Shown: positions 1 to 8,476 of the stretch, in pieces
Layout of the letters: each line of letters starts with the position of its first letter
Numbering within the stretch: the first letter of the stretch is position 1
Assembly: GCA_902552805.1 (NCBI GenBank)
Contig: CACDIC010000001.1
Span: forward strand, 1 to 64,000
Direction: 5' to 3'
Source: an uncultured Pelagibacteraceae bacterium
GTDB taxonomy: Bacteria; Pseudomonadota; Alphaproteobacteria; Pelagibacterales; Pelagibacteraceae
DNA length: 64,000 nucleotides
Translations under genes and position numbers: made by a program
Notes under the pieces: generated by a model
What the model was told of the DNA's origin: nothing
Database searches by the model: none
What the model saw: the letters and a program-made list of their open reading frames with translations, nothing else

Positions 1-9
1 CTCGATTCA

Positions 10-852
10 TTATGTTAAATAGAAGTAATGATGTCGAACTCGATTTTGATTAAGATTCTTGATGGTATTACTTATTAAATCTTTGATCATTAAGTCAATT
101 GAGTCTCTTATAATTTGGTAAGTTGCAATTTTGTAATTTTTTTTGTTAATCTTTTTTTTATATTTTCTATAAATATTTTTAAAAAAATCTATTTCTACTA
201 ATTCTTCTAGTCTAAATAAGTTTGCTTTAATGCCATCTTGTATATCATGGTTATTATAAGCAATATCATCAGATATAGATGAAATTTGGGCCTCTAGTGA
301 AGGAAAGGTATTAAAATTAATCATGTTTTTAAATTTTTTAACACCTATCAATTCATCAACTAAATGAAAATCTTCAACTGGACCATTGTGTTTTAAAAGT
401 CCTTCTAATGTTTCAACAGAGAGATTTAAGCCACTAAATTTTAAATACTTATTTTCTAAAAACATAACAATTCTTAATGTTTGTAAATTGTGATCAAATC
501 CTCCATGAATGCTCATACATTCATTTAAAGCATCTTCACCTGCATGGCCAAAAGGAGTGTGGCCCAAATCGTGCGCTAAACTGAGTGTTTCTGCTAAGTC
601 CTCGTTCAAACTGAAATATCTAGCGATGGATCTTGCTATTTGAGCAACCTCCATAGAATGAGTAATTCGAGTTCTATAATGATCCCCTTCAGTATTAACA
701 AATACCTGCGTTTTATGTTTCAATCTTCTAAATGAAGCACTATGAATAATACGATCTCTATCTCTTTGATAAGGTGATCTATATTTTGACAAAGATTCCT
801 TAAATATCCTACCTTTACTTTTGAATTGACCTATCTTTGAGTATTTTTTCAT
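10..852 (-). CDS. dgt: dGTPase-like dNTP triphosphohydrolase (C-terminus apparently short)
   Basis: HD-domain hydrolase of the dGTPase/dNTPase family, expected to cleave dNTPs to nucleosides plus triphosphate. H65 in RITHSMEV, the H94-D95 pair in [17 protein letters not shown] and a later SDDIAY aspartate give the family's metal site. At 280 residues it is about 100 shorter than most relatives of this subtype. The last dozen residues ([11 protein letters not shown]) do not resemble the family, while another frame on the same strand stays open to the window edge, so a frameshift near base 50 is possible. It diverges from the Fe-S carrier gene across 50 bases. The family call is firm; whether the end is real is not. 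Confidence 0.85.
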   Translation of the reverse strand: MKKYSKIGQFKSKGRIFKESLSKYRSPYQRDRDRIIHSASFRRLKHKTQVFVNTEGDHYRTRITHSMEVAQIARSIARYFSLNEDLAETLSLAHDLGHTPFGHAGEDALNECMSIHGGFDHNLQTLRIVMFLENKYLKFSGLNLSVETLEGLLKHNGPVEDFHLVDELIGVKKFKNMINFNTFPSLEAQISSISDDIAYNNHDIQDGIKANLFRLEELVEIDFFKNIYRKYKKKINKKNYKIATYQIIRDSIDLMIKDLISNTIKNLNQNRVRHHYFYLT

Positions 853-902
853 GCTTTAAATTAAAATATTAAGTATTATATTACTAATACCAGTGATCAA
901 TT

Positions 903-1220
903 ATGATTAAAGAAATTAAATTTACTGATAAAGCACTAAAACAGATCAATGTTTTGCTGTCTAAAAAAGATAAAGGGTCTTTTTTTAGAATCGCTATCAA
1001 AGGTGGTGGTTGCTCAGGATTTCAATACGAATTCACTTTTGATAAAGAAAAATCAAAAGATGATTTAAACTTTGAAAATATTTTAATTGATAAAACTTCA
1101 GCAGATTTATTAAAAGGCTCTGAAGTTGATTATGTTTCAGAATTAATTGGTGAACAATTTAAGATAACAAATCCACAAACTAAGTCATCTTGTGGTTGTG
1201 GTGTTTCTTTTTCTCTTTAA
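903..1220 (+). CDS. erpA: A-type iron-sulfur cluster carrier/insertion protein (ErpA/IscA family)
   Basis: Small cytoplasmic Fe-S carrier of 105 residues that receives clusters from the assembly machinery and delivers them to apo-enzymes. The three cluster cysteines are visible: C37 in GGGCSGFQY and C97/C99 in the C-terminal SCGCG motif. Length matches the family. The stop overlaps the next gene's start by one base (TAATG), so it is probably co-transcribed with xthA. The sequence cannot separate ErpA from IscA or SufA; no isc or suf genes lie in the window. Confidence 0.85.
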   Translation: MIKEIKFTDKALKQINVLLSKKDKGSFFRIAIKGGGCSGFQYEFTFDKEKSKDDLNFENILIDKTSADLLKGSEVDYVSELIGEQFKITNPQTKSSCGCGVSFSL

Positions 1221-1996
1221 TGATTATTTCTTCATGGAATGTAAATTCTGTGAGAGCTCGTATAGATAATATCAAAAGTTATATCTTAAAATATAAACCA
1301 GATATTCTAATGATGCAGGAAATCAAAACAGAGGATGTAAACTTTCCCTATGATGATTTTTCAGCAATGGATTACGAAAGTCACGTATTCGGTCAAAAAA
1401 GTTATAATGGGGTTGCAATTGTATCTAAAGGCAAATTAAAAAATATTAAAACTGACTTAATTAAAGATAAACTAAAGCAATCGAGAATAATTTCAGCTGA
1501 AGTGGAGTATAAAAAGAAAAATATTCAAATAATAAACATTTATACACCTAATGGAAATCCTGTAGATACGGATAAATATAAATACAAAAAACAATGGTTG
1601 GATGATTTAATTAAACAATTAAAGAGTTTAAGTAAAAAAAATTCAAATATTATTCTTGCTGGAGATTTTAATATTATTCCAGCAGCTGAAGATGTTTATA
1701 ATCCAAAAAGTTTTGAGGATGATGCTTTGTTTAGATTGGAAATCAGAAAAAAATTAAGAGAAATGATCAACCTTGGTTTTAGTGATGTCTATAGACATTT
1801 TAATGAAACTAAGGAAGGTTATACCTTTTGGGACTACATGAGAGGTGCTTGGCAAAAAAATAATGGAATGCGAATTGATCACTTCCTAGTTTCAAATTCT
1901 TTAATTGATCAAATTAAAGGTATAAATATTAATAAAGATCCAAGAGGTCGTGAAAAACCTTCAGATCATACACCAATTGAAATTACTTTAGCTTAG
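1220..1996 (+). CDS. xthA: Exodeoxyribonuclease III
   Basis: Base-excision repair AP endonuclease and 3'-5' exonuclease of the EEP (endonuclease/exonuclease/phosphatase) superfamily. The N-terminus carries SWNVNSVRAR, then the metal-binding MMQEIKTED, then GDFNIIP, and the C-terminal catalytic SDHTPI histidine. An upstream in-frame ATG at 1190 lies inside erpA and adds ten residues unlike the family, so the ATG at 1220, which overlaps the erpA stop, is chosen; this gives 258 residues. The 3' end overlaps the convergent dehydrogenase gene by 9 bases. Confidence 0.92.
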   Translation: MIISSWNVNSVRARIDNIKSYILKYKPDILMMQEIKTEDVNFPYDDFSAMDYESHVFGQKSYNGVAIVSKGKLKNIKTDLIKDKLKQSRIISAEVEYKKKNIQIINIYTPNGNPVDTDKYKYKKQWLDDLIKQLKSLSKKNSNIILAGDFNIIPAAEDVYNPKSFEDDALFRLEIRKKLREMINLGFSDVYRHFNETKEGYTFWDYMRGAWQKNNGMRIDHFLVSNSLIDQIKGININKDPRGREKPSDHTPIEITLA

Positions 1997-2986
1997 AGAT
2001 TTTATTTTATTAACCAAGTCTTCATTAATATTTCGAGGGCCTTTATCTAATCTATTTTTGTGTCTTCTTTCACCTGGAAGTCTAACTCCATCAAAAGATT
2101 TCATTTTATCAAAAAATTCATCTGCATGTTTTTGCCAATTTGTTCCTGAAGTTTTGTCAGGTGAAATTGCAATGATAAATTCTCCCCCACTAGGTGGTCC
2201 ACCATCATTATTATCTTTAGCCGCTGTTTCAAAACTAAAATTATCACCAACCAAAGCACCAGCCATTAACTCAACCATCATTGCTATTGCTGAACCTTTG
2301 TAACCTCCAAAAGGAAGTAATACGCCACCATCTGCAATTGCGCCTGGATCAGTAGTTTCTTTACCATCTTTAGTTAAACCAGTTCCAAGTGGAACCTTGT
2401 GTCCTTCTCTTTTAGCAACTTGGACTTCCCCCATCGCCATTGATGCTGTGGCCATATCATAAACAACTGGAGTTTTACCAGGTCGTGGCCAAGCAAATGA
2501 AATTGGATTGGTTCCAAACAATGGTTTGATTGCACCAGCAGGTGCTACAGCAGGTTTGTAAGATGTGCAAGCAAAGGCAACCAAACCTTCCTCTGCTAAC
2601 TTTTCTGTTTCAGGCCACATCGCTGCCATGTGATGAGAATTATTTATTGCTAGCACTGCTACGCCATTTTCTTTTGCGGCCTTAGCTAATTCAGGCAATC
2701 CTTTATTTAAAACTACTGGTGCTAAACAATTATTCCCTTGGACTTTTATAACTGATGAAGAAATTTTTTTAATTTCAGGCTTTCCTTTACCATTAATTTT
2801 TCCACTTTTTAAACCACTTACATATGCAGGTAATCTAAACAAACCATGAGATAAAGATCCATCCCTTTCGGCATTTCTAATTAGGTCAGACAAAATAGAA
2901 GCTGTTTCATCATCACAACCATTAGCTAGTAAAGTTTTTTTAGCTAAATCAAAAATTTCATCTAAAGTTAGGGAAACTGTACTCAT
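1988..2986 (-). CDS. Ldh family oxidoreductase (malate/L-lactate dehydrogenase, LDH2/MDH2 fold)
   Basis: NAD(P)H-dependent 2-oxoacid or imino-acid reductase of the Ldh family that also contains YlbC, YiaK and delta-1-piperideine-2-carboxylate reductase, unrelated to Rossmann-fold lactate dehydrogenase. Family traits include the early RDGSLSHGLFRLPAY stretch, the substrate-site NNSHHMAAM histidines, GTNPISFAWPRP, and the late GVLLPFGGYKGSAIAM block. At 332 residues it is a normal length. It stands alone between convergent xthA and znuA with no operon partner, so the substrate (malate, ureidoglycolate, a keto sugar acid or cyclic imine) cannot be assigned. Confidence 0.85.
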   Translation of the reverse strand: MSTVSLTLDEIFDLAKKTLLANGCDDETASILSDLIRNAERDGSLSHGLFRLPAYVSGLKSGKINGKGKPEIKKISSSVIKVQGNNCLAPVVLNKGLPELAKAAKENGVAVLAINNSHHMAAMWPETEKLAEEGLVAFACTSYKPAVAPAGAIKPLFGTNPISFAWPRPGKTPVVYDMATASMAMGEVQVAKREGHKVPLGTGLTKDGKETTDPGAIADGGVLLPFGGYKGSAIAMMVELMAGALVGDNFSFETAAKDNNDGGPPSGGEFIIAISPDKTSGTNWQKHADEFFDKMKSFDGVRLPGERRHKNRLDKGPRNINEDLVNKIKSLS

Positions 2987-3028
2987 CCCATTATTAGATA
3001 TTATTTATAACTAAAGATCAATTTCTAA

Positions 3029-4081
3029 TTAACAACCTTTGAAAGATTTTGACATATTACCAATTAAATCAAAATATAAATCCTTACCTGGATCAAGTGT
3101 AGCTCCTAATGGATCGATTACACCTGTTGCAACATTAGTATCTTTTGCTACAGCTTTAATAATTTCAGGATTAAATTGAGGCTCTGAAAATATACAACTA
3201 ACTTTATCATGCTCAATTACCTCTCTGATTTCAGCTAATTGCTCAGCACCTGGCATAACGTCTGTATTTACTGTAAATGCTCCAAGAATATTTATACCAA
3301 ATCTTTTTTCAAAGTATTGATAGGCATCATGGAAGACTACTGATTTAAAATCCTTATTTAATTCAGATTTAACTTTCTTAGTTAATTTATCTAAATCTTT
3401 ATGAGCTTTTTTTAAATTTGCTTTATACTTTGCCTCATTTTTTTGATCATTTTCAATTAAATGCTCTACCATTTCACTTAAAATTACTTTTGCATTCATT
3501 GGATCCAACCAAATATGTGGATCAAATTCACCATGCGCGTGTCCTTCATGACCGTGATCATCGTGACCTTCCTTTTTATGATCATCGTCATGTCCGTGTT
3601 CATCATGACCATGTTCTTTTTCCTTTTTATCATGGTCGTGATCATCGTGGTCATCCTCTTTTTTTGCATGATCATCATGATCGTCTTCTTTATGACCATG
3701 GTCATGTTCTTCAAAAATATTTCTTTCTCTAAATTTTAGTTTGGTTAAACCTTTAATTTCCATTAATTCAATTTTTTCAGCTTTTTTTGCAATAGTTTTT
3801 AATGGTTTCTCTAAAAAACTTTCTATGTCTTCACCTACCCAAAATATAATATCAGCATTTTGTATCATTTTTGCATGTGATGGCTTAAGTGCAAACCCAT
3901 GTGGTGAAGCATAACCATCAACGATTAAATCTGGTTTACCAACGCCGTCCATAAGATAACTTGCAAGAGAATGAATTGGTTTAATTGTTGCTACTACTTT
4001 TATTTCGGCATTAGCAGGCGTAAAAATTGTTAGGAATGATAATAATGATAATATCAAGGGTAGTTTTTTTATTGTTTTCAT
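3029..4081 (-). CDS. znuA: Zinc ABC transporter, periplasmic zinc-binding protein
   Basis: Cluster A-I solute-binding protein that captures Zn(II) in the periplasm for ZnuBC. An N-terminal signal peptide (KKLPLILSLLSFLTIFTPANA) is followed by the metal-site histidines in TIKPIHSLAS, FDPHIWLDP and VVFHDAYQYF. Between about residues 122 and 187 is a loop made almost wholly of His, Asp, Glu and Lys, with about 18 histidines, a typical but here very long ZnuA zinc-trapping loop. It diverges from znuC over 71 bases holding two Zur-box-like palindromes, so zinc-repressed expression is expected. Confidence 0.95.
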   Translation of the reverse strand: MKTIKKLPLILSLLSFLTIFTPANAEIKVVATIKPIHSLASYLMDGVGKPDLIVDGYASPHGFALKPSHAKMIQNADIIFWVGEDIESFLEKPLKTIAKKAEKIELMEIKGLTKLKFRERNIFEEHDHGHKEDDHDDHAKKEDDHDDHDHDKKEKEHGHDEHGHDDDHKKEGHDDHGHEGHAHGEFDPHIWLDPMNAKVILSEMVEHLIENDQKNEAKYKANLKKAHKDLDKLTKKVKSELNKDFKSVVFHDAYQYFEKRFGINILGAFTVNTDVMPGAEQLAEIREVIEHDKVSCIFSEPQFNPEIIKAVAKDTNVATGVIDPLGATLDPGKDLYFDLIGNMSKSFKGC

Positions 4082-4100
4082 AGTTTTATTAATTAAAATT

Positions 4101-4113
4101 GTTATAATATAAC
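4101..4113. promoter_or_regulatory. Zur box 1
   Basis: The 13-base GTTATAATATAAC is a perfect odd-length palindrome in the znuA/znuC divergent promoter. It matches the core of the Zur operator known from alphaproteobacteria, recalled as GTTAT-N3-ATAAC with flanking ATG/CAT. zur itself is three genes downstream, so autoregulation fits. Confidence 0.75.
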
Positions 4114-4118
4114 ATTAT

Positions 4119-4131
4119 GTAATAATATAAC
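4119..4131. promoter_or_regulatory. Zur box 2 (one mismatch)
   Basis: GTAATAATATAAC differs from box 1 by one base and starts exactly 18 bases after it. Two near-identical palindromes between divergent znuA and znuC suggest one for each promoter, or two cooperating Zur dimers. Confidence 0.6.
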
Positions 4132-4152
4132 AATTATTAGTCAAGAAAAAAA

Positions 4153-4899
4153 ATGAGGTCTAATCAAAATATATTGGTAAAATTAAATGATGCTGGTCTA
4201 CAGATTAATGATAAATGGTTAGTCAAAGGGGTCTCACTACAAGTTGAAAAAGGTAAAATAGTTACACTCATTGGACCTAATGGATCAGGTAAAAGTACTA
4301 CAGCAAAAATTGCCTTAGGAATTTATAAAAAAATTGAGGGAGAGGTTGAAAAATATACTAATAAAGTAGGATATGTTCCCCAAAAAATCTCCATTGATTG
4401 GACTTTACCGCTAAGGGTAAATGATTTTATGGTGTTAACTGAAAATCTAAATAATGAGACAATAGACGAAGCTTTGTCTTTAACTGGTGTAGTTCATTTA
4501 AAAGATAAAAATTTAGGAGATTTATCTGGTGGTGAGTTTCAAAGAGTGCTGCTTGCTAGAGCTATATCAAAAAAACCTGATCTATTAGTGCTTGATGAAC
4601 CAGTGCAAGGAGTAGATTTTACTGGTGAAATTGCTTTATATGAACTAATTAAGAAAATTTCTGATGAATTAAATTGTGGCATTCTATTAATTTCTCATGA
4701 TTTACATACTGTGATGAGTGCAACAGACCATGTCGTTTGTTTAAACGGCCATGTCTGTTGCTCAGGATCTCCATTAGATGTTGCAAAAAACAATGAGTAT
4801 AAAGCTTTATTCGGTGAACAAGCTTCACAAATATTGTCAAGATATGAACATAAGCACGACCATATTCATACAGATGAGGGTGAAATTAAAAAAAATTAA
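4153..4899 (+). CDS. znuC: Zinc ABC transporter, ATP-binding protein
   Basis: ATPase subunit of the zinc importer. Walker A is GPNGSGKST, the Q-loop lies in GYVPQK, the signature is LSGGEFQR, Walker B is LLVLDEP, and the switch histidine is in LLISHDL. The C-terminus ends in a short His-rich tail (YEHKHDHIHTDEGE), as in many ZnuC proteins. The stop abuts the znuB start with no gap, so the two are translationally coupled. At 248 residues it is a normal length. Confidence 0.95.
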   Translation: MRSNQNILVKLNDAGLQINDKWLVKGVSLQVEKGKIVTLIGPNGSGKSTTAKIALGIYKKIEGEVEKYTNKVGYVPQKISIDWTLPLRVNDFMVLTENLNNETIDEALSLTGVVHLKDKNLGDLSGGEFQRVLLARAISKKPDLLVLDEPVQGVDFTGEIALYELIKKISDELNCGILLISHDLHTVMSATDHVVCLNGHVCCSGSPLDVAKNNEYKALFGEQASQILSRYEHKHDHIHTDEGEIKKN

Positions 4900-5703
4900 A
4901 TGTTTGATGATTTTTTTATAAGAGCTTTGATAGCTGGAATTGGAGTTGCTTTAGTAACGGGACCTCTTGGTTGTTTTGTGATTTGGAGAAGATTATCTTA
5001 TTTTGGGGATACATTGGCTCACTCCGCATTATTAGGTGTCACATTAGCTTTTACAATGGAATTTAATATTGCATTATCAGTATTTATTATTTCATCACTG
5101 ATAGCACTTATTTTAATTCAACTACAAAAAAAAACCAATCTACCAGGTGATGCTTTGTTGGGCCTTCTAGCTCATTCATCTCTAGCCGTTGGACTTGTTG
5201 TTATAGGTTTTTTGACATTTATCAGATTTGACATTATGGGATTATTATTTGGAGATATTTTAGCAGTTTCAGTAGACGACTTATTAATTATCTGGATAGG
5301 AGGTGCATTGATTCTATTAACTTTAAAATTCATTTGGAAACCTTTATTTGCCTCAACGGTAAATTATGAACTAGCAGAAGCCGAAGGTCTAAACCCTGAT
5401 AGAGCTAAAGCAATATTTACAATTCTAATGGCAGCGATCATTGCGATTTCAATAAAAATGGTAGGATTGTTATTAATAACAGGGATGTTAATTATACCAG
5501 CTGCAATGGCTAGAAATATCTCAACTAGTCCGCAGAAAATGGTTATCTACTCAATTATAGGAGGATTATTATCTGTCATTATAGGTTTGTTCACATCTTT
5601 AGAATTTAATACATCCTCAGGTCCATCAATTATAACTGCAGCCTTATTATTATTTATACTTTCATTATTCAAAATTAAACAATCAATTAAATTGAAAAAT
5701 TAG
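4900..5703 (+). CDS. znuB: Zinc ABC transporter, permease
   Basis: Polytopic ABC-3 family membrane protein of 267 residues that forms the zinc channel with ZnuC. The N-terminal GPLGCFVIWRRLSYFGDTLAHSA segment and the central EAEGLNPDRAK coupling region are typical of ZnuB/MntB permeases. About eight hydrophobic segments are visible. It sits between znuC and zur in one forward run. Confidence 0.94.
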   Translation: MFDDFFIRALIAGIGVALVTGPLGCFVIWRRLSYFGDTLAHSALLGVTLAFTMEFNIALSVFIISSLIALILIQLQKKTNLPGDALLGLLAHSSLAVGLVVIGFLTFIRFDIMGLLFGDILAVSVDDLLIIWIGGALILLTLKFIWKPLFASTVNYELAEAEGLNPDRAKAIFTILMAAIIAISIKMVGLLLITGMLIIPAAMARNISTSPQKMVIYSIIGGLLSVIIGLFTSLEFNTSSGPSIITAALLLFILSLFKIKQSIKLKN

Positions 5704-5718
5704 TGAGGAATTGGTAAA

Positions 5719-6117
5719 ATGGGAAAAATGCAAACCCTTTCAAAAAATCAGCAAATTATTTTTGATTTGATTAACAAATCACCTGAGCCACTTAAAGCTT
5801 ACACGATACTTTATAATGTTCAAAAAAAAGGTATTAAAGCTCCTCTACAAGTTTATCGAGCGTTAGATAAGTTGGTTGAAATAGGAAAAATCCACAAAAT
5901 TGAAAGTCGCAATGCCTTTATCGCATGTCATAATTCAAGTTGTCAGGTAGCTAAAGCCACTGCATTTTCAATTTGTGAAATTTGTGAAAAAGTAACAGAA
6001 ATAAGTAGTGATAGTCTCTCAAAATATTTAGCTAATTTTAAGGATAAAGATGGCATGAAATACATTAAATATAATCTTGAATTTTTTGGATTATGTAAAA
6101 AATGTAAAGTTAAATAA
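5719..6117 (+). CDS. zur: Fur-family transcriptional regulator, zinc uptake repressor
   Basis: Winged-helix repressor of the Fur family, 132 residues. The N-terminal DNA-binding half (LSKNQQIIFDLI, LQVYRALDKLVEIGKIHKI) is followed by a dimer/metal half with CHNSSC, CEIC and a terminal CKKC. The CxxC pairs are the structural zinc site of Fur/Zur proteins. Placement directly after znuCB and the boxes upstream of znuC argue for Zur over Fur. A GAGG eleven bases ahead favours ATG 5719 over the in-frame ATG at 5728. Confidence 0.9.
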   Translation: MGKMQTLSKNQQIIFDLINKSPEPLKAYTILYNVQKKGIKAPLQVYRALDKLVEIGKIHKIESRNAFIACHNSSCQVAKATAFSICEICEKVTEISSDSLSKYLANFKDKDGMKYIKYNLEFFGLCKKCKVK

Positions 6118-6124
6118 AATACTT

Positions 6125-7567
6125 CTATTCAACAATCAAAGTGTCTTTTGAACCACCACCCTGGGAACTATTGACAATAGTACTTCCTTTTCTGAGTGCA
6201 ACTCTAGTCAGTCCACCAGTGGTAACATAATTAGTTTTACCACTTAAAACAAATGGTCTTAAGTCTAGATGCCTTGGTTCTATATCTTTATCAGTAATTG
6301 TTGGAGCAGTAGACAAAGTTTCTAGAGGTTGCGCAATATATTCTCGAGGACACTTTTTAATTTTTTCTGCGACTTCCTCTCTTTCTTTAGTTGAGGCTTT
6401 AGGACCTATCATAATTCCATAACCACCTGAAGCATTTGCAGGTTTAACTACTAGTTTAGATAAATTTTCTAAAACATACTTTTTTTGATTTTCGTCATGA
6501 CACAAATATGTCTCAACTTGATTTAAAATAGGTTGTTCGCCTAAATAATAAACTATCATCTTATTTACATATGAATAAACTACCTTATCGTCAGCAACAC
6601 CTGTACCAATAGCATTTATTATACCTACATTCTTTTTTAACCAGCATTTGAATAATCCAGGAACACCAATGAGAGAATCTTTATTAAAAGCTTTGGGATC
6701 TAAGAAATTATCGTCTAATCTTCTGTATATGCAATCAACTTTCAAAGGACCTTTTACAGTTTTCATATAAACATTATCATTTTCAACAAATAAATCTTTT
6801 CCCTCTACCAATGCAATTCCCATTTGCTCTGCTAAAAAAGAATGTTCAAAGTAAGCAGAATTATAAATACCTGGTGTCAAAACTACCATATGTGGATGAG
6901 CAGTTTTTTTAGGAATACATTCATTCATACAATTAAAAAGTTTGTTGGTGTATTGATGTATTGATGCAACTTTATATCTCGTAAAAAGTTCAGGAAAAAC
7001 ATCTCTCATTACCATTCTGTTCTCAAGCATATAAGAAACCCCAGATGGCACTCTTAAATTATCCTCTAAAACTAGATAATCTCCGTTTTTATTTCTGATT
7101 AAATCTACTCCAGATATGTTTGCCCAAGATTTATATTTAGGTGAAAACCCTTCACATTCTTTTACATAGTAAGGTGAATTAAAAATAATTTCTCGAGGAA
7201 TAACGTTATCTTTAAAAATTTTCTTTTGATTATAGACATCATCAATAAATAAATTTAAAGCCTTTACTCTTTGCTTTAAACCTTTGGTCACCTTATTCCA
7301 TTGTGATTTAGGAATTATTCTTGGAATAATATCTAACGGCCATTTCTTTTCCTCTGCTCTGTTATTAGCAGCATAAACTCTAAAATTTATTCCTCTAGCG
7401 CTGATAGTACTTTGACAATTTTTTTCAATTTCTTGAAGTTTTTCTTTTCCATATCTTTCTAATATACTTGAAATTATAACGGCATGTTTTCTTAATTTGT
7501 TCTCATTAGTAAAATAACCATCATATGCTTTAGTGGCATTATAATTATCCCAGAGTTTACCGCTCAT
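6125..7567 (-). CDS. Circularly permuted ATP-grasp protein (DUF404/DUF407 type)
   Basis: A 480-residue protein of the circularly permuted ATP-grasp family, thought to form amide bonds on an unknown peptide or protein. Recognisable blocks are the VLEDNLRVPSGVSYMLENR centre, HMVVLTPGIYNSAYFEHSFL, the KPANASGGYGIMIGP segment and the conserved C-terminal SSQGGGSKDT. Elsewhere this family is encoded with an alpha-E (DUF403) protein, a transglutaminase-like protease and the Anbu proteasome homologue. Here only Anbu is next door, divergent across 108 bases, and alpha-E and transglutaminase are absent from the window. The reaction and substrate are unknown. Confidence 0.88.
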   Translation of the reverse strand: MSGKLWDNYNATKAYDGYFTNENKLRKHAVIISSILERYGKEKLQEIEKNCQSTISARGINFRVYAANNRAEEKKWPLDIIPRIIPKSQWNKVTKGLKQRVKALNLFIDDVYNQKKIFKDNVIPREIIFNSPYYVKECEGFSPKYKSWANISGVDLIRNKNGDYLVLEDNLRVPSGVSYMLENRMVMRDVFPELFTRYKVASIHQYTNKLFNCMNECIPKKTAHPHMVVLTPGIYNSAYFEHSFLAEQMGIALVEGKDLFVENDNVYMKTVKGPLKVDCIYRRLDDNFLDPKAFNKDSLIGVPGLFKCWLKKNVGIINAIGTGVADDKVVYSYVNKMIVYYLGEQPILNQVETYLCHDENQKKYVLENLSKLVVKPANASGGYGIMIGPKASTKEREEVAEKIKKCPREYIAQPLETLSTAPTITDKDIEPRHLDLRPFVLSGKTNYVTTGGLTRVALRKGSTIVNSSQGGGSKDTLIVE

Positions 7568-7572
7568 TATAA

Positions 7573-7600
7573 GATTGTTTAATAATTAGATTAAACAATC
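7573..7600. repeat. Inverted repeat in the ATP-grasp leader
   Basis: GATTGTTTAA at 7573-7582 and its exact reverse complement at 7591-7600 flank an 8-base spacer. The repeat lies 5 bases before the ATP-grasp start codon on the divergent side. It could be an operator or an RNA hairpin over the ribosome-binding region. Confidence 0.6.
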
Positions 7601-7606
7601 AATTGC

Positions 7607-7620
7607 GATATAGTTATATC
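7607..7620. repeat. Short palindrome between the ATP-grasp and Anbu genes
   Basis: GATATA-GT-TATATC is a perfect 6-bp inverted repeat with a 2-base centre, in the middle of the divergent promoter region. It is AT-rich, so chance is possible; a shared operator is the alternative. Confidence 0.35.
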
Positions 7621-7675
7621 AGCTATGCTTGAATTTAATTATATGTTAATTAATTAATAAATATTAATAGTACTT

Positions 7676-8407
7676 ATGACTTATTGTGTTGGCATTAAAG
7701 CTCAAGACGGAATAGTTTTTGCCTCAGACTCTAGAACAAATGCAGGGTTAGATAATGTCAATATATACTCAAAAATGTTTGTTCATGATGTTGGTGATAG
7801 AAGTGTCATTATAGTCACCTCTGGAAACTTAGGTACATCTCAAGCAGTATACAAGTCTATTGAAAAAGACCTTAAAGGCGAAAGTGGAATAATGAATTTA
7901 AATACCTGTAAAGATTTTGATCAAATTGCATCCTACATTGGATCATTAAATATTGAACATTCAGCACCTAGGGGAATAAACACAGATACTGTTTTATTAG
8001 GTTCGTCATTTTTAGTTGGTGGTCAGATCAAAGGTCAACCTTTAGAATTGTATTTAGTGTACTCTCAAGGAAATTATATTAAACCAGCTGATAGCAAACC
8101 TTATCTAGTTATTGGAGAAGTAAAATACGGTAAACCTATTTTAGATAGAGTTATAAAACCTAGCGTATCTATTGGTGATGCATCACGTTGTGCTCTAATT
8201 TCAATGGACTCAACATTAAAAAGTGATTTAACAGTTGGCCCTCCTATTGATTTTGCTGTCTATAAAAAAGATGAATATAAAATTGCCTCACAAAAATGCT
8301 TAAATATCACTGATACTGAATATTCTAAGGTCTGTGATCAATGGTCGGATGGCATATTTAAAATTTTTGATTCTTTTCCAAGATTTGATTGGGAAGAAAC
8401 AAAATAA
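7676..8407 (+). CDS. Anbu (bacterial proteasome-like) peptidase homologue
   Basis: N-terminal-nucleophile hydrolase of the Anbu family, distinct from HslV. The start MTYCVGIKAQDGIVFASDSR with NAGLDNVNIYSKMF is the family's hallmark; the likely nucleophile is Thr2, exposed once Met1 is removed. The 243-residue length fits. It diverges from the circularly permuted ATP-grasp gene, its usual genomic partner. No ATPase ring partner such as HslU is nearby. Anbu substrates and physiology are unsettled; a link to a peptide made or tagged by the ATP-grasp enzyme is inference. Confidence 0.88.
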   Translation: MTYCVGIKAQDGIVFASDSRTNAGLDNVNIYSKMFVHDVGDRSVIIVTSGNLGTSQAVYKSIEKDLKGESGIMNLNTCKDFDQIASYIGSLNIEHSAPRGINTDTVLLGSSFLVGGQIKGQPLELYLVYSQGNYIKPADSKPYLVIGEVKYGKPILDRVIKPSVSIGDASRCALISMDSTLKSDLTVGPPIDFAVYKKDEYKIASQKCLNITDTEYSKVCDQWSDGIFKIFDSFPRFDWEETK

Positions 8408-8476
8408 AATTATTTTTCCTATAAACTGTAATAAATTCTTAACATAACTGAAATAATAACAACGGAAGGGGATTTT

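Noticed and set aside
1190-1219. Upstream ATG for xthA
   Set aside because: It lies inside erpA and adds residues unlike the family; the ATG at 1220 overlaps the erpA stop.
3496-3740. Open frames on both strands opposite the ZnuA His-rich loop
   Set aside because: They arise from the low-complexity GAT/CAT/GAC coding repeats of znuA and resemble no protein.
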